From Qipengyuania gaetbuli (GTDB lineage Bacteria > Pseudomonadota > Alphaproteobacteria > Sphingomonadales > Sphingomonadaceae), in NCBI RefSeq assembly GCF_020171365.1, contig NZ_JAIUZO010000002.1:992001-1056000 (forward strand): 64,000 bases of DNA. Direction: 5' to 3'. The notes under the pieces were generated by a model. The model did no database searches. It was given only the letters and a program-made list of their open reading frames with translations, and was not told the DNA's origin. The translations under genes were made by a program, and so were the position numbers. Every line of letters begins with the position of its first letter. Within the stretch, counting starts at the first letter, position 1. This document shows positions 28,796-36,567 of this stretch, in pieces.

Positions 28796-29059
28796 ATGGC
28801 AGGCGGATGGGCGCGCGACGGCGCGGTTCAGGACCAGATCGACGACACGGTAAGCGACGCGGTGAGCGCGGCGCGCGCGCGAATGCCGCGCGGGGAAAGC
28901 GCCGAATATTGCGACGAATGCGGCGAGGAAATCCCCGAGAAGCGCCGCGCCGCCCTGCCGGGTGTGCGAACCTGCGTGGCGTGCCAGTCGGGCCGCGATG
29001 CAGCGGTTCGCCATTCGGCGATAAACCGGCGCGGCAGCAAGGACAGCCAGTTGCGCTGA
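28796..29059 (+). CDS. DksA/TraR-family C4 zinc-finger protein (YbiI-like)
   Basis: 87 residues from the ATG at 28796 with GAGGAG upstream. A short helical N-terminus is followed by a C4 zinc finger with C39, C42, C60 and C63 (YCDECGEEIPEKRRAA, TCVACQ) and a basic tail. The pattern is that of YbiI/DksA-like short proteins. Lacking the long coiled coil of true DksA, it is unlikely to act as DksA on RNA polymerase; role unknown. It lies between the beta-helix gene and psd on the same strand. Confidence 0.88.
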   Translation: MAGGWARDGAVQDQIDDTVSDAVSAARARMPRGESAEYCDECGEEIPEKRRAALPGVRTCVACQSGRDAAVRHSAINRRGSKDSQLR

Positions 29060-29087
29060 GGCGCGATTGCGTTCACGGCGCTCCCCC

Positions 29088-29930
29088 ATGTCCTCACCCT
29101 TCATCTGGCTCCAGCATATCCTGCCGCATCATGCGGTATCGCGTTCGGCGGGGGCGCTCGCCTCCAGCGAGATGCCCTGGCTGAAAGACCTGATGATCCG
29201 CCGCTTCATCGACGCCTATGACGTCGACATGGGAGAGGCCGCGCGCGGCATCGATGAATACCGCAGCTTCAACGACTTCTTCACCCGCGAACTGAAGCCA
29301 GGCGCCCGCCCGCTGGCGGATGCGGAAGAGTTCATCCTGTCTCCCGCCGATGGCGCGATCAGCCAGATCGGGCGCGTCGAAGACGGGCGCATCTTCCAGG
29401 CCAAAGGCAGGCACTTCACTGCAGCGCAGCTCCTGGGCGGCGATGCCGAGGCGGCAGCACGCTTCGAAGGCGGCGCTTTTGCCACCATCTATCTTAGCCC
29501 GCGCGACTATCACCGCGTGCACATGCCTGCTGCCGGAACGCTAACCTCCGCAACCTATGTACCGGGCGAACTGTTTTCGGTGAACCAGGTCACGGCGGAG
29601 AATGTCGACGGCCTGTTCGCCCGTAACGAGCGGCTTGCCTGCCTGTTCAACGGGCCCGACGGCAGCTTCGCCAGCGTAATGGTCGGCGCGATGATCGTGG
29701 CCGGGATCGAGACCGTGTGGTCTGGCCTAGAGGAAACCCATTCGCCTCACCTCAAACGCCGCGATTTCGGAGCGGGCGAGCATGCGTTCTCCGCCGGAGA
29801 CGAGATGGGGCGCTTCATCCTCGGCTCCACCGTGGTGCTGCTGTTCGAACCTGGCAAGGTCGAATGGCTGGCGGAATTCAAGCCCGGCGACGCCGTCCGC
29901 ATGGGACAGGCGCTGGGGCGGCGTCTCTAA
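29088..29930 (+). CDS. psd: Phosphatidylserine decarboxylase proenzyme
   Basis: 280 residues from the ATG at 29088. Makes phosphatidylethanolamine in the inner membrane. The self-cleavage motif is LGST with S247 as the future pyruvoyl group; the catalytic charge-relay partners D88 (SPADGA) and H142 (PRDYHRVHMP) line up with those of the E. coli enzyme. FNDFFTRELKPGARP is also diagnostic. Length is slightly below E. coli Psd but complete. No pssA gene is next to it. Its stop overlaps that of the convergent acetyltransferase gene by 4 bp. Confidence 0.95.
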   Translation: MSSPFIWLQHILPHHAVSRSAGALASSEMPWLKDLMIRRFIDAYDVDMGEAARGIDEYRSFNDFFTRELKPGARPLADAEEFILSPADGAISQIGRVEDGRIFQAKGRHFTAAQLLGGDAEAAARFEGGAFATIYLSPRDYHRVHMPAAGTLTSATYVPGELFSVNQVTAENVDGLFARNERLACLFNGPDGSFASVMVGAMIVAGIETVWSGLEETHSPHLKRRDFGAGEHAFSAGDEMGRFILGSTVVLLFEPGKVEWLAEFKPGDAVRMGQALGRRL

Positions 29931-30427
29931 CCGAAGGCGGGCACGTAGCGCACGACACCGGTCGCCGCAGGGCCATCCAGTACCAGCCGCTGGAAGTATT
30001 CCGCCGGCGGCCCTGGATACTGCAACTGCGGGTCGTGCTCGAACCCGAAGCGGCCGTAATAGTCCGGGCTGCCAAGCAGGACGATGCCTTTCGCCCCCTT
30101 TGCCCGAATGTCGGCGATGCCGCGCCTGACGAGCGCCGAGCCTATGCCCTGCCCGTGTAGTTCGGGCCAGACGCTGACGGGGCCGAGGCCGTACCAGTCC
30201 CGCGTGCCGTCCGAAATCGCGACCGGCGAGAAAGCGATGTGGCCGACGATCCGCGTCCCGTCCTCGGCAACCAGCGACAGGGTCAGGTCTCCCTCGTTCC
30301 GCAGCGCATCGACGAGGTCCTGCTCGTCCCCCTCGCTGAACGGCATGTCGCGAAAGGCCGCTTCGGTGAGTTCGTGAATCACCGCCTCGTCACCGGCGCG
30401 CTCCGGCCGGATGGTGATCGCGCTCAC
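29927..30427 (-). CDS. GNAT-family N-acetyltransferase
   Basis: 166 residues from a GTG start that overlaps the ribA stop (GTGA). The Gcn5-like fold is clear: IRPERAGDEAVIHELTEAAF at the start, VSLVAEDG beta strands, and the acetyl-CoA-binding loop ELHGQGIGSALVRRG. The C-terminal VLLGSPDYYGRFGFEHD is typical of the YhbS-like subfamily, acetylating small amines or protein N-termini. Translational coupling to ribA does not imply a shared pathway. Substrate unknown. Confidence 0.9.
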   Translation of the reverse strand: MSAITIRPERAGDEAVIHELTEAAFRDMPFSEGDEQDLVDALRNEGDLTLSLVAEDGTRIVGHIAFSPVAISDGTRDWYGLGPVSVWPELHGQGIGSALVRRGIADIRAKGAKGIVLLGSPDYYGRFGFEHDPQLQYPGPPAEYFQRLVLDGPAATGVVRYVPAFG

Positions 30428-31446
30428 GGCAGCAAATGGCCCGCCCGGTCGCGCTTGGTCGCAAGATAGCGGGCATTGTGCGGGTTGTCCGGCAGGGCGT
30501 GGGGCACACGCTCGGCAATGCTGACCCCGTGGCCGGCGAGCGCATCGACCTTGGCAGGATTGTTCGTCATCAGCCGGATATCGCGCACGCCGAGCAAGTC
30601 GAGCATGCGCGCTGCGGTGGGAAAATCGCGCGCCTCGTCCGGCAGGCCGAGCCGGGTGTTCGCATCGACCGTGTCGAAGCCCTGGTCCTGCAGGCGGTAG
30701 GCGCGCAGCTTGTTGATCAACCCGATGCCGCGCCCTTCCTGGCGCATGTAGAGCAAGACGCCCCAGCCGCCCTCGCTCGCTTCATGGGCCATGGCGTGAA
30801 GCGCTGCATCGAGCTGCGGGCCGCAGTCGCACTTCAGGCTGCCGAGCACGTCACCGGTCAGGCATTCGGAATGCAGCCGCACCAGCGGCGGACGGTCCGA
30901 CCGCTCCTTCCCGATGACGAGCGCCACGTGTTCGCGCGTATCGTCCGGACTGCGGAATGCGACGATCTTCGCTTCGGGAGCAGCCTCAACCGGCAAGTGC
31001 GCACGCGAGGCGATCCGCAGTGCCTGCGCGTCCGAGAATTCCGCAAGGTCGGCCGCTTCGAGCGCGACCGGTTCTCCCGCCCCGACCGGATCCACCAGGA
31101 AGGCGGGCAGGATTCCGGCAATGCGAGCCAGTTCCAGCGCCGCGCGTGCCTGTTCTTCCCATTCCAGAGGCAGGGCCTTGAACGGGCCTTTCATCGGCGC
31201 ATTGAGGTCGAGCGCCGGGTCCGCAACGGCCAATGCGTGCGACAGGTCGAAACCTTCCGCCCCGCGCAGCAGCACGGGCTGGCGCGGAACTGCCGCTTCG
31301 CGCTGGTTCGCCAGCTTGAGCGTTGCCGCCCGGCTCGCGGAAATCAGCATGGTGTCGCCCGACACTTCGCCAAACGCCGTCTCCACCGGCTGGAGCAGCG
31401 GCGCACCCGCGATCGCCAGCGGCCAGCCATGGCGGAGCGCGTCCAC
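30424..31446 (-). CDS. ribA: GTP cyclohydrolase II with N-terminal extension
   Basis: 340 residues from a GTG at 31446. Opens GTP to the first pyrimidine intermediate of riboflavin synthesis. The C-terminal half is a complete RibA: zinc ligands C195, C206, C208 in CLTGDVLGSLKCDC, the catalytic RQEGRGIGL, and DVDANT-like VDANTRLGL. Residues 1-170 form an extra domain seen in some alphaproteobacterial RibAs and not clearly DHBP synthase; it lacks the acidic RibB metal site. Codons upstream (RRAAQA) look coding in style, so the true start could be a rare CTG near 31485. It sits between xth and the acetyltransferase. Confidence 0.92.
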   Translation of the reverse strand: MDALRHGWPLAIAGAPLLQPVETAFGEVSGDTMLISASRAATLKLANQREAAVPRQPVLLRGAEGFDLSHALAVADPALDLNAPMKGPFKALPLEWEEQARAALELARIAGILPAFLVDPVGAGEPVALEAADLAEFSDAQALRIASRAHLPVEAAPEAKIVAFRSPDDTREHVALVIGKERSDRPPLVRLHSECLTGDVLGSLKCDCGPQLDAALHAMAHEASEGGWGVLLYMRQEGRGIGLINKLRAYRLQDQGFDTVDANTRLGLPDEARDFPTAARMLDLLGVRDIRLMTNNPAKVDALAGHGVSIAERVPHALPDNPHNARYLATKRDRAGHLLP

Positions 31447-31481
31447 TGCCTGCGCCGCACGGCGGGAAGGCGAGGCTGCGT

Positions 31482-32279
31482 TCAGAACGTGAACTCCGTC
31501 ACCAGCGGGACGTGGTCCGACGGCTTTTCCCAGCCGCGCGCATCCTCGTACACGCTATGTCCGGTCGCCTGCTTGGCGAGTTCCGGGCTGGCCCACATGT
31601 GGTCGAGGCGCCGCCCGCGATCGTTCGCTTGCCAGTCCTTCGCGCGGTAGCTCCACCAGCTGTAATAGCGTTCAGGGGCGGGAATGTGCTCGCGCCCGAT
31701 ATCGGCCCAGCCGTGCGCGTCCATGAAGCGCTGCAGGGCCTCCACCTCGATCGGCGTGTGGCTGACCACCTTGAGCAGCTGCTTGTGATTCCACACGTCG
31801 CTTTCGAGCGGCGCGATGTTGAAGTCGCCCACGATCAGCGTCGGGCGATCCACCTTGTCCGCCCAGCGGGTCATGCGCTCGAGAAAATCGAGCTTCTGGC
31901 CGAACTTGGGATTGATCTCGCGGTCGGGCTCGTCGCCGCCTGCAGGCACGTAGACATTCTCGACGATCATGCCCTGGTGCTGCGGGTCGGTCAGCTCCAC
32001 GCCGACATGGCGCGCCTCGCCATTGTCCTGCCAGTCGTGCCTGGAAAAATCGCGGAACGGTACTTTCCCCACCGTGGCGACGCCGTGATAACCCTTTTGC
32101 CCGTGGATCGCGAAATGCTCGTAACCGAGCGCGCGAAAGGCTTCGAAGGGAAACTGGTGCTCCTGGCACTTGATTTCCTGCAGGCAGAGGATGTCGGGCG
32201 CCTGTTCCTTAAGGAATCGCTCGACGATCGGCATGCGGAGGCGGACGGAATTAATGTTCCAGGAAGCAACTGAGACCAT
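31482..32279 (-). CDS. xth: Exodeoxyribonuclease III
   Basis: 265 residues from the ATG at 32279. AP endonuclease and 3'-5' exonuclease of base excision repair. Metal and catalytic motifs are intact: SWNINSVR (start), LQEIKC with the metal-binding glutamate, VGDFNIAP, and the terminal GWEKPSDHVPLV with the D/H pair. Length is typical. It lies just upstream of ribA on the same strand (35 bp), and its promoter must be downstream of the terminator at 32332-32369 that ends the small-RNA transcript. Confidence 0.95.
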   Translation of the reverse strand: MVSVASWNINSVRLRMPIVERFLKEQAPDILCLQEIKCQEHQFPFEAFRALGYEHFAIHGQKGYHGVATVGKVPFRDFSRHDWQDNGEARHVGVELTDPQHQGMIVENVYVPAGGDEPDREINPKFGQKLDFLERMTRWADKVDRPTLIVGDFNIAPLESDVWNHKQLLKVVSHTPIEVEALQRFMDAHGWADIGREHIPAPERYYSWWSYRAKDWQANDRGRRLDHMWASPELAKQATGHSVYEDARGWEKPSDHVPLVTEFTF

Positions 32280-32330
32280 GCGGGCGGAGATAGGGCCGCA
32301 ATGCCGACCGGTCCACCCTGCCGCGCACAA

Positions 32331-32455
32331 CAAAAAACCCTCGAGCCGGGGGCAAATGGCTCGAGGGTTCCTTGTGAGCGTTCGTCACGCTTGGAACGAA
32401 GCGATTTTGAGGGGTGGCAATCAACAGGGGGGAAATTGCCTTCCGTCGCTTCGTA
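32331..32455 (-). ncRNA. Candidate small RNA with C-rich loops and intrinsic terminator
   Basis: About 125 nt in the gap between lolA and xth. From the predicted 5' end there is a 9-bp stem (32446-32454 with 32396-32404) enclosing a 6-bp stem (32435-32440 with 32416-32421) with a C6-containing loop, then a 5-bp hairpin (32387-32391 with 32377-32381), then the terminator (32358-32369 with 32336-32347, T6 tail). Unpaired stretches read CCCCCC, ACCCCTC and GCCCCC, able to pair with Shine-Dalgarno sequences like trans-acting alphaproteobacterial sRNAs. A promoter is placed exactly upstream. I do not recognise a named family. Confidence 0.6.
32332..32369 (-). terminator. Rho-independent terminator of the candidate sRNA (and lolA)
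   Basis: A perfect 12-bp inverted repeat (32336-32347 with 32358-32369), 10-base loop, and a run of T on the minus strand (32337-32332). It is one of the strongest intrinsic terminators in the window. Confidence 0.88.
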
Positions 32456-32461
32456 GACTCA

Positions 32462-32490
32462 TAAATAGGCGTCCGCGGCTTGCTGCTCAA
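32462..32490 (-). promoter_or_regulatory. Predicted promoter of the candidate sRNA
   Basis: On the minus strand TTGAGC (32490-32485) and TATTTA (32467-32462) are spaced by 17 bp. A start 7 bases further on is 32455, next to the first base of the long outer stem, so promoter and structure agree. The hexamers are imperfect. Confidence 0.5.
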
Positions 32491-32544
32491 TGAACATTGC
32501 GCAGCGGAAAATCGCATCAGGCGAACGGTTCGTCGCCAGAGCGT

Positions 32545-33207
32545 TTACCCCGGGCGACGGGACGATTTGCGCGGGTCGCGGAAGGTGAATGCGCTGTCGG
32601 CCACCGTCACGCCGTAGCGATGGTTGCGCAGGCGCACCGTGGTGCGATGATTCTGCGAATCGAGGGCCACCCAATGGGTCAGCCTGAGACCGCCGGGCGA
32701 GGCTGCATCGCGGGAGAAAATCAGCGTGATCGCGCCGAATTCGGGCCGCTTGGGATCGCGCACCTCGATGCTGATGACATCGCTGTGGCCGGTCGGGATC
32801 AGCTTGCCGTACTGCTTCACGTCGCGGCTGGGATCGAGCAGCGCGCCGAGCGGCGAATTCTTGATCGGCCAGCGCTGGACCTGGTTCACCTCGTAGTCGA
32901 CCATGTACATCGACTTGCCGTTCGAGACGACGAGCAGGGGAACCGACTTTTCGTATTCGAAGCGGATCTTGCCGGGGCGCTTGAGCGTCATGACGCCCGA
33001 CACCGACTGGCCATTGCGGTCGGTCTGGACGAAATCGGCCTTCATCGTGCTGATGCCGCGCAGGGCCTCGACCGCACGGTCGAGATCGCCGGCAGCCGCT
33101 TCGACAGGGGCGGGCGCAGCGATAAAGGATGCAGGAATCGCTGCGGCCACCGCGAGAGCGATGGCCGATGCGAAAGGCTTGGTCTTGAAGATGGTCAAGG
33201 TGTTCAT
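32545..33207 (-). CDS. lolA: Outer-membrane lipoprotein carrier protein LolA-like
   Basis: 220 residues from the ATG at 33207. A long signal peptide ends near VEAAAG. The LolA fold is visible: LRGISTMKADFVQTDRNGQSVSG at the start, then KRPGKIRFEYEKSVPLLVVSNGKSMYMVD and the RLTHWVALDSQNHRTTVRL strand pair. LolA shuttles lipoproteins across the periplasm from LolCDE. Alphaproteobacterial LolA often lacks a LolB partner; none is adjacent. The three small lipoproteins in this window would be clients. The segment 33208-33297 before rpmG shows only a weak GC hairpin. Confidence 0.9.
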   Translation of the reverse strand: MNTLTIFKTKPFASAIALAVAAAIPASFIAAPAPVEAAAGDLDRAVEALRGISTMKADFVQTDRNGQSVSGVMTLKRPGKIRFEYEKSVPLLVVSNGKSMYMVDYEVNQVQRWPIKNSPLGALLDPSRDVKQYGKLIPTGHSDVISIEVRDPKRPEFGAITLIFSRDAASPGGLRLTHWVALDSQNHRTTVRLRNHRYGVTVADSAFTFRDPRKSSRRPG

Positions 33208-33297
33208 GCTCCGGGATTTAGCGTCGGAGCATTGAACTGTCACTGAACTCGATGCGTTCCCGCCGTTCAGCTAGCCCGGGCATCTGCCCGCGGCCGA

Positions 33298-33465
33298 TTA
33301 CTTGATCTTGGCTTCCTTGAACTCGACGTGCTTGCGCGCGACGGGATCGTACTTGCGGAAGGTGAACTTTTCCGTGTGGTTACGGGGGTTCTTCTTGGTC
33401 ACGTAATAGAAGCCCGTGTCGGCGGTCGAGACGAGCTTGATCTTGACGGTTGCGGGCTTCGCCAT
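33298..33465 (-). CDS. rpmG: 50S ribosomal protein L33
   Basis: 55 residues, beginning [19 protein letters not shown] and containing [20 protein letters not shown], then [11 protein letters not shown] at the end. This is the zinc-free, cysteine-less form of L33 usual in Gram-negative bacteria. The ATG at 33465 follows a TTTAGGAAC that can act as a weak Shine-Dalgarno. The gene stands alone behind the terminator at 33507-33538, so it has its own promoter in the 40-70 bases upstream, which I could not define. Confidence 0.96.
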   Translation of the reverse strand: MAKPATVKIKLVSTADTGFYYVTKKNPRNHTEKFTFRKYDPVARKHVEFKEAKIK

Positions 33466-33506
33466 GGCGTGTTCCTAAAGATCTAAAGATGGGCCGTTTC
33501 AGGGCC

Positions 33507-33538
33507 GAAAAAATAAGGGCGGCGCGAGCTGCACCGCC
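33507..33538 (-). terminator. Rho-independent terminator after arfB
   Basis: An 8-bp stem with one G-U pair (33518-33525 with 33531-33538), loop of 5, then CTTATTTTTT on the minus strand. It ends the pabBC-rluA-arfB transcript 59 bp after the arfB stop and before rpmG. Confidence 0.85.
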
Positions 33539-33596
33539 GTCCGGCGCGCCCATTGGGCGATTCACGGGCGAAAGTCAAGCGTGCAGCGCCGTGCGG

Positions 33597-34001
33597 CTAG
33601 ACCTGCACCTTGCCCCTGTTCGCCTTCACCTCGCCGCGGGCTTTCTTCGCCTTCAGCCGCTTGACCTTGCCGACGCGGTTGACGCGGCTCTTGGCCCGTT
33701 TGCGCGGAGGTGTCAGCGCTTCGGTGAGCATTGCGGTCAGCCGTGCGCGCGCCGCCTCGCGGTTGCGTTCCTGCGTTCGGTGCTCGTTGGCGGTCAGCAC
33801 GATCTCACCATCCTGCGTGAACCGGCTGCCGGCCAGCTCCTTCAGCCGCTCGAAAGCGTCGGGCGGCAGGTCCAGCTGGTAGACATCTACCCGCAGCTGC
33901 ACTGCGGTGGCGACCTTGTTGACGTTCTGGCCGCCCGGGCCGGAAGAAGCGATGAACTTCTCCTCGGCAATTTCCATCGCCTTGTCGACGATCCTACCCA
34001 T
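33597..34001 (-). CDS. arfB: Alternative ribosome-rescue factor / peptidyl-tRNA hydrolase ArfB (YaeJ)
   Basis: 134 residues from the ATG at 34001, overlapping the stop of the pseudouridine synthase by 8 bp. The release-factor catalytic GGQ (23-25) lies in ASSGPGGQNVNK, and the C-terminal tail is strongly basic (PRKRAKSRVNRVGKVKRLKAKKARGEV), the part that enters the empty mRNA channel of stalled ribosomes. Lack of codon-recognition domains and normal length identify ArfB rather than RF1/RF2. Operon with rluA-like and pabBC genes. Confidence 0.95.
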   Translation of the reverse strand: MGRIVDKAMEIAEEKFIASSGPGGQNVNKVATAVQLRVDVYQLDLPPDAFERLKELAGSRFTQDGEIVLTANEHRTQERNREAARARLTAMLTEALTPPRKRAKSRVNRVGKVKRLKAKKARGEVKANRGKVQV

Positions 34002-34650
34002 CCGAAAATCCGAGCGCCGCGAAATCGCGCGGCAAGGGCGCGTTCGCCTCGATGGGATCCTTCTTTTCCCGCGGCACGACCAGCCCTGCGGCGTGAAGCA
34101 TGGTGCGCGGTGCGCCCTTGCCATCGCCATAGACCGGGTCGCCCAGCAGCGGCAGGCCGAGGCCGGCCTGGCAGTGGATACGGATCTGGTGGGTGCGCCC
34201 CGTCTCCGGGCGGAATTCGACCAGTGCGCGACCGTCCTTTTCGCCCAAGACCTTCCAGTGCGTCACCGAGGGCTTGCCTTTCTTCGCCGCGATCATCCGC
34301 CAGCCCTTTTCCGCGCTGCTGATCTTGGAGAGCGACAGTTCGATCGTGCCTTCCGCGTCAGCCGGGATGCCCGCCAGAATGCCGAGATAGCGCTTCTCGA
34401 CCAGCCGGTCCTCGAAAGCCTTGGCGAAGCGTTTGAGCGCCTTGGGATTGCGGGCCAGCAGCAGGCAGCCGCTGGTATCGGTGTCGATCCGGTGGACCGG
34501 CACGGGGTCGCGCTGGAAACCGAGGCGCAGCTGCGCGAAATGGTCCTCGAGGCTGCGGCCACCCTTGCGCGGGCGTTCGATCGGCAGGCCGCCGGGCTTG
34601 TCGATGACAAGGGCTTCGCCGTCTTCGAACAGGATGGAAATGTCGGTCAT
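33994..34650 (-). CDS. RluA-family RNA pseudouridine synthase
   Basis: 218 residues. The catalytic aspartate is D56 in HRIDTDTSGCLLLA, the RluA signature, and the KxxYLG and RPETGRTHQIRIH motifs follow. No S4 RNA-binding domain precedes it, so it resembles short RluA/TruC-like synthases acting on rRNA or tRNA. The target uridine is not predictable. It starts directly after the pabBC stop (adjacent bases) and overlaps arfB by 8 bp, a tight three-gene operon. Confidence 0.92.
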   Translation of the reverse strand: MTDISILFEDGEALVIDKPGGLPIERPRKGGRSLEDHFAQLRLGFQRDPVPVHRIDTDTSGCLLLARNPKALKRFAKAFEDRLVEKRYLGILAGIPADAEGTIELSLSKISSAEKGWRMIAAKKGKPSVTHWKVLGEKDGRALVEFRPETGRTHQIRIHCQAGLGLPLLGDPVYGDGKGAPRTMLHAAGLVVPREKKDPIEANAPLPRDFAALGFSDG

Positions 34651-36459
34651 CTAGTCTTTCAGTCTTGCGCGCATCATGCCGCGCAGGGAATTGCCGAGGA
34701 AGAACCCTGCTTCCAGGTCGGCGATGGTAAGGTCGGCTTCCCGCGCCTCTCCCGTTTCGAGGAGGTGCTGGCGCAGGATGCCCGTAAGCAGGCCGCTTTC
34801 GGCCCTCGGCGTCAGCAATACGCCATCGCGCTCGACGAAGATATTGGTGACGCATCCTTCGGTCACAAGCCCGTCCTCGCGCACGAAGAGCGCTTCCTGA
34901 GCCCCGTTGGCGCGCGCCACGCCCTGCGCGTCCTCGTAAAAGCCGCGGTCGCTGGTCTTGTGCCGCAGGCGCCAGTCGCCCGGATCGACCGGCAGCGGCA
35001 GCAGCACGCATTCGGCAGGTTCGCTCCAGGCAGGCGGCATGTCCTCCACCGCGAGCGCAAGAGCGCCCGAGCGGGCGGCCATCAGCCTGATCCGGCTGGC
35101 CTTCTCGACTACGAAACACAGCGCATGGAGCTGGTTGCGCGCTTCGTGGCGATCGAAGGCAAAGCCGAGCTCTGCTGCGCTGTTCTTCATGCGCAGCAGG
35201 TGCTCTTCCAGGAAGGCGATGCCTTCTTCCGGGGTGAAACGCATGGTTTCGATCAGGTCGAACTGGGCTGCCCTATGGGCAGGCGAGGACGCGCGGGCGA
35301 AGGCCCCCTTGAGCACGGCCTCGCGCCATTCGCTGCGTGCATCGCTGTCGGCCACGATTGCCCCGCCGACGCCCAGCACGGCCTTGCCGCGACTGTTCTC
35401 GATCTCGGTCAGGCGCAGCGTGCGGATGGCGACGTTGAATGCGGCATCGCCGTCCGCGCCGATCCGTCCGATCGCCCCGCAATAGGGCCCGCGGGGATCG
35501 CGCTCGACCTCGTGGATCAGTTCCATCGCGCGGATCTTGGGTGCGCCGGTGATCGAGCCGCAGGGAAACAGAGCGCGCACCAGGTCGGTGGCGCCGGCAT
35601 CCTCGTTCAGCCTTGCGCGCACGACGCTGACCATCTGGTGCACCGTCGGATAGCTTTCGACGGCAAAGGGTTCGTCCACCCGCACGCTGCCGGCCTCGGC
35701 CACGCGGGCGAGGTCGTTGCGCATCAGGTCGACGATCATCAGGTTTTCGGCCTTGTCCTTGACCGAACCCGCCAGCTCCGCGGCCTGCGCCGCATCCTGC
35801 TCCGGGTCTGCCGAGCGCGGGCGGGTGCCCTTCATCGGCTTGGCTTTGGCTTCGCGCCCTTTCAGCGAGACGAATAGTTCGGGGCTGAGGCTGAGCAGCC
35901 AGTGCGACCCGTCGAAAATCACGCCGCCATAGCCCGCCTGAGCAGCCGGGCGCAGCGCGGCATATAGGCCCATGGGATCGCCGGTGAAATTGCCCGCCAG
36001 CGGGAAGGTCAGGTTGGCCTGGTAGATATCGCCTGCGCGGATGGCTTCCTGCAGCCGCTCGAAGGCAGCGGCATATCCGCCTGGCGAAAGCTGCGGTTCG
36101 AGCGGGCCGACGCTTCCGGTCCCTTCCGCCCTTTGCTGCAGCCAGCCTTCCACCTCGCCGGCCGGGATCCGCTCCGGCTCGTCGAACAGGCCGAGCCAGA
36201 CCAGCGGCCCCGCCCCGCCGCACTTTTCCGCGGCAAGGCCCGACAGCCGATCCTCCAGCGCAAGCCCCGCTTCATATGCGATATAGCCAGCCAGTTCCCC
36301 GCCTTCGCGGCGCGCGGCATCGGCTGCTGCCAGCGCTCCGGCGACCTCGTCAGGGCGCGTGGCAATGAACAGCTGGCGCGGGCCGGAATAGAGCAGCGCA
36401 TCGGCTGCACCATGATCGCGTGCATCGTCGAGAAGTACGAAAGGTTCGCGGCCCGCCAT
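34651..36459 (-). CDS. pabB: PabB-PabC fusion: aminodeoxychorismate synthase component I / ADC lyase
   Basis: 602 residues in two parts. The first (about 1-375) is a chorismate-binding enzyme with IRAGDIYQANLTFPL, MKGTRPRS, the GSITGAPKIRAMELI segment and YCGAIGRI. The second (about 385-600) is a class IV PLP aminotransferase fold with DLIETMRF at its start and EGCVTNIFVERDG near the end, expected to act as 4-amino-4-deoxychorismate lyase. Together they make p-aminobenzoate for folate. The glutaminase PabA is not encoded here. The fusion is common in alphaproteobacteria. It is divergent from the HerA-like ATPase (108 bp). Confidence 0.93.
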   Translation of the reverse strand: MAGREPFVLLDDARDHGAADALLYSGPRQLFIATRPDEVAGALAAADAARREGGELAGYIAYEAGLALEDRLSGLAAEKCGGAGPLVWLGLFDEPERIPAGEVEGWLQQRAEGTGSVGPLEPQLSPGGYAAAFERLQEAIRAGDIYQANLTFPLAGNFTGDPMGLYAALRPAAQAGYGGVIFDGSHWLLSLSPELFVSLKGREAKAKPMKGTRPRSADPEQDAAQAAELAGSVKDKAENLMIVDLMRNDLARVAEAGSVRVDEPFAVESYPTVHQMVSVVRARLNEDAGATDLVRALFPCGSITGAPKIRAMELIHEVERDPRGPYCGAIGRIGADGDAAFNVAIRTLRLTEIENSRGKAVLGVGGAIVADSDARSEWREAVLKGAFARASSPAHRAAQFDLIETMRFTPEEGIAFLEEHLLRMKNSAAELGFAFDRHEARNQLHALCFVVEKASRIRLMAARSGALALAVEDMPPAWSEPAECVLLPLPVDPGDWRLRHKTSDRGFYEDAQGVARANGAQEALFVREDGLVTEGCVTNIFVERDGVLLTPRAESGLLTGILRQHLLETGEAREADLTIADLEAGFFLGNSLRGMMRARLKD

Positions 36460-36567
36460 GGGCCAAGCCTTTACCGCAGCCGCCGCTCATGTCGAGGGAT
36501 TGCTTGACCTTGCCGCTCCCCCTGCGCCACACCGAAGGCGACAGTTGACGAGAGGGACAGAGGGTCG

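Noticed and set aside
32251..32517. 88-residue frame across the gap between xth and lolA
   Set aside because: No recognisable composition or ribosome-binding site, and it runs through paired stems and the terminator of the candidate RNA.
33380..33565. Alternative reading frame over the rpmG start
   Set aside because: Covers the terminator hairpin and lacks a family match; the shorter L33 frame is unmistakable.
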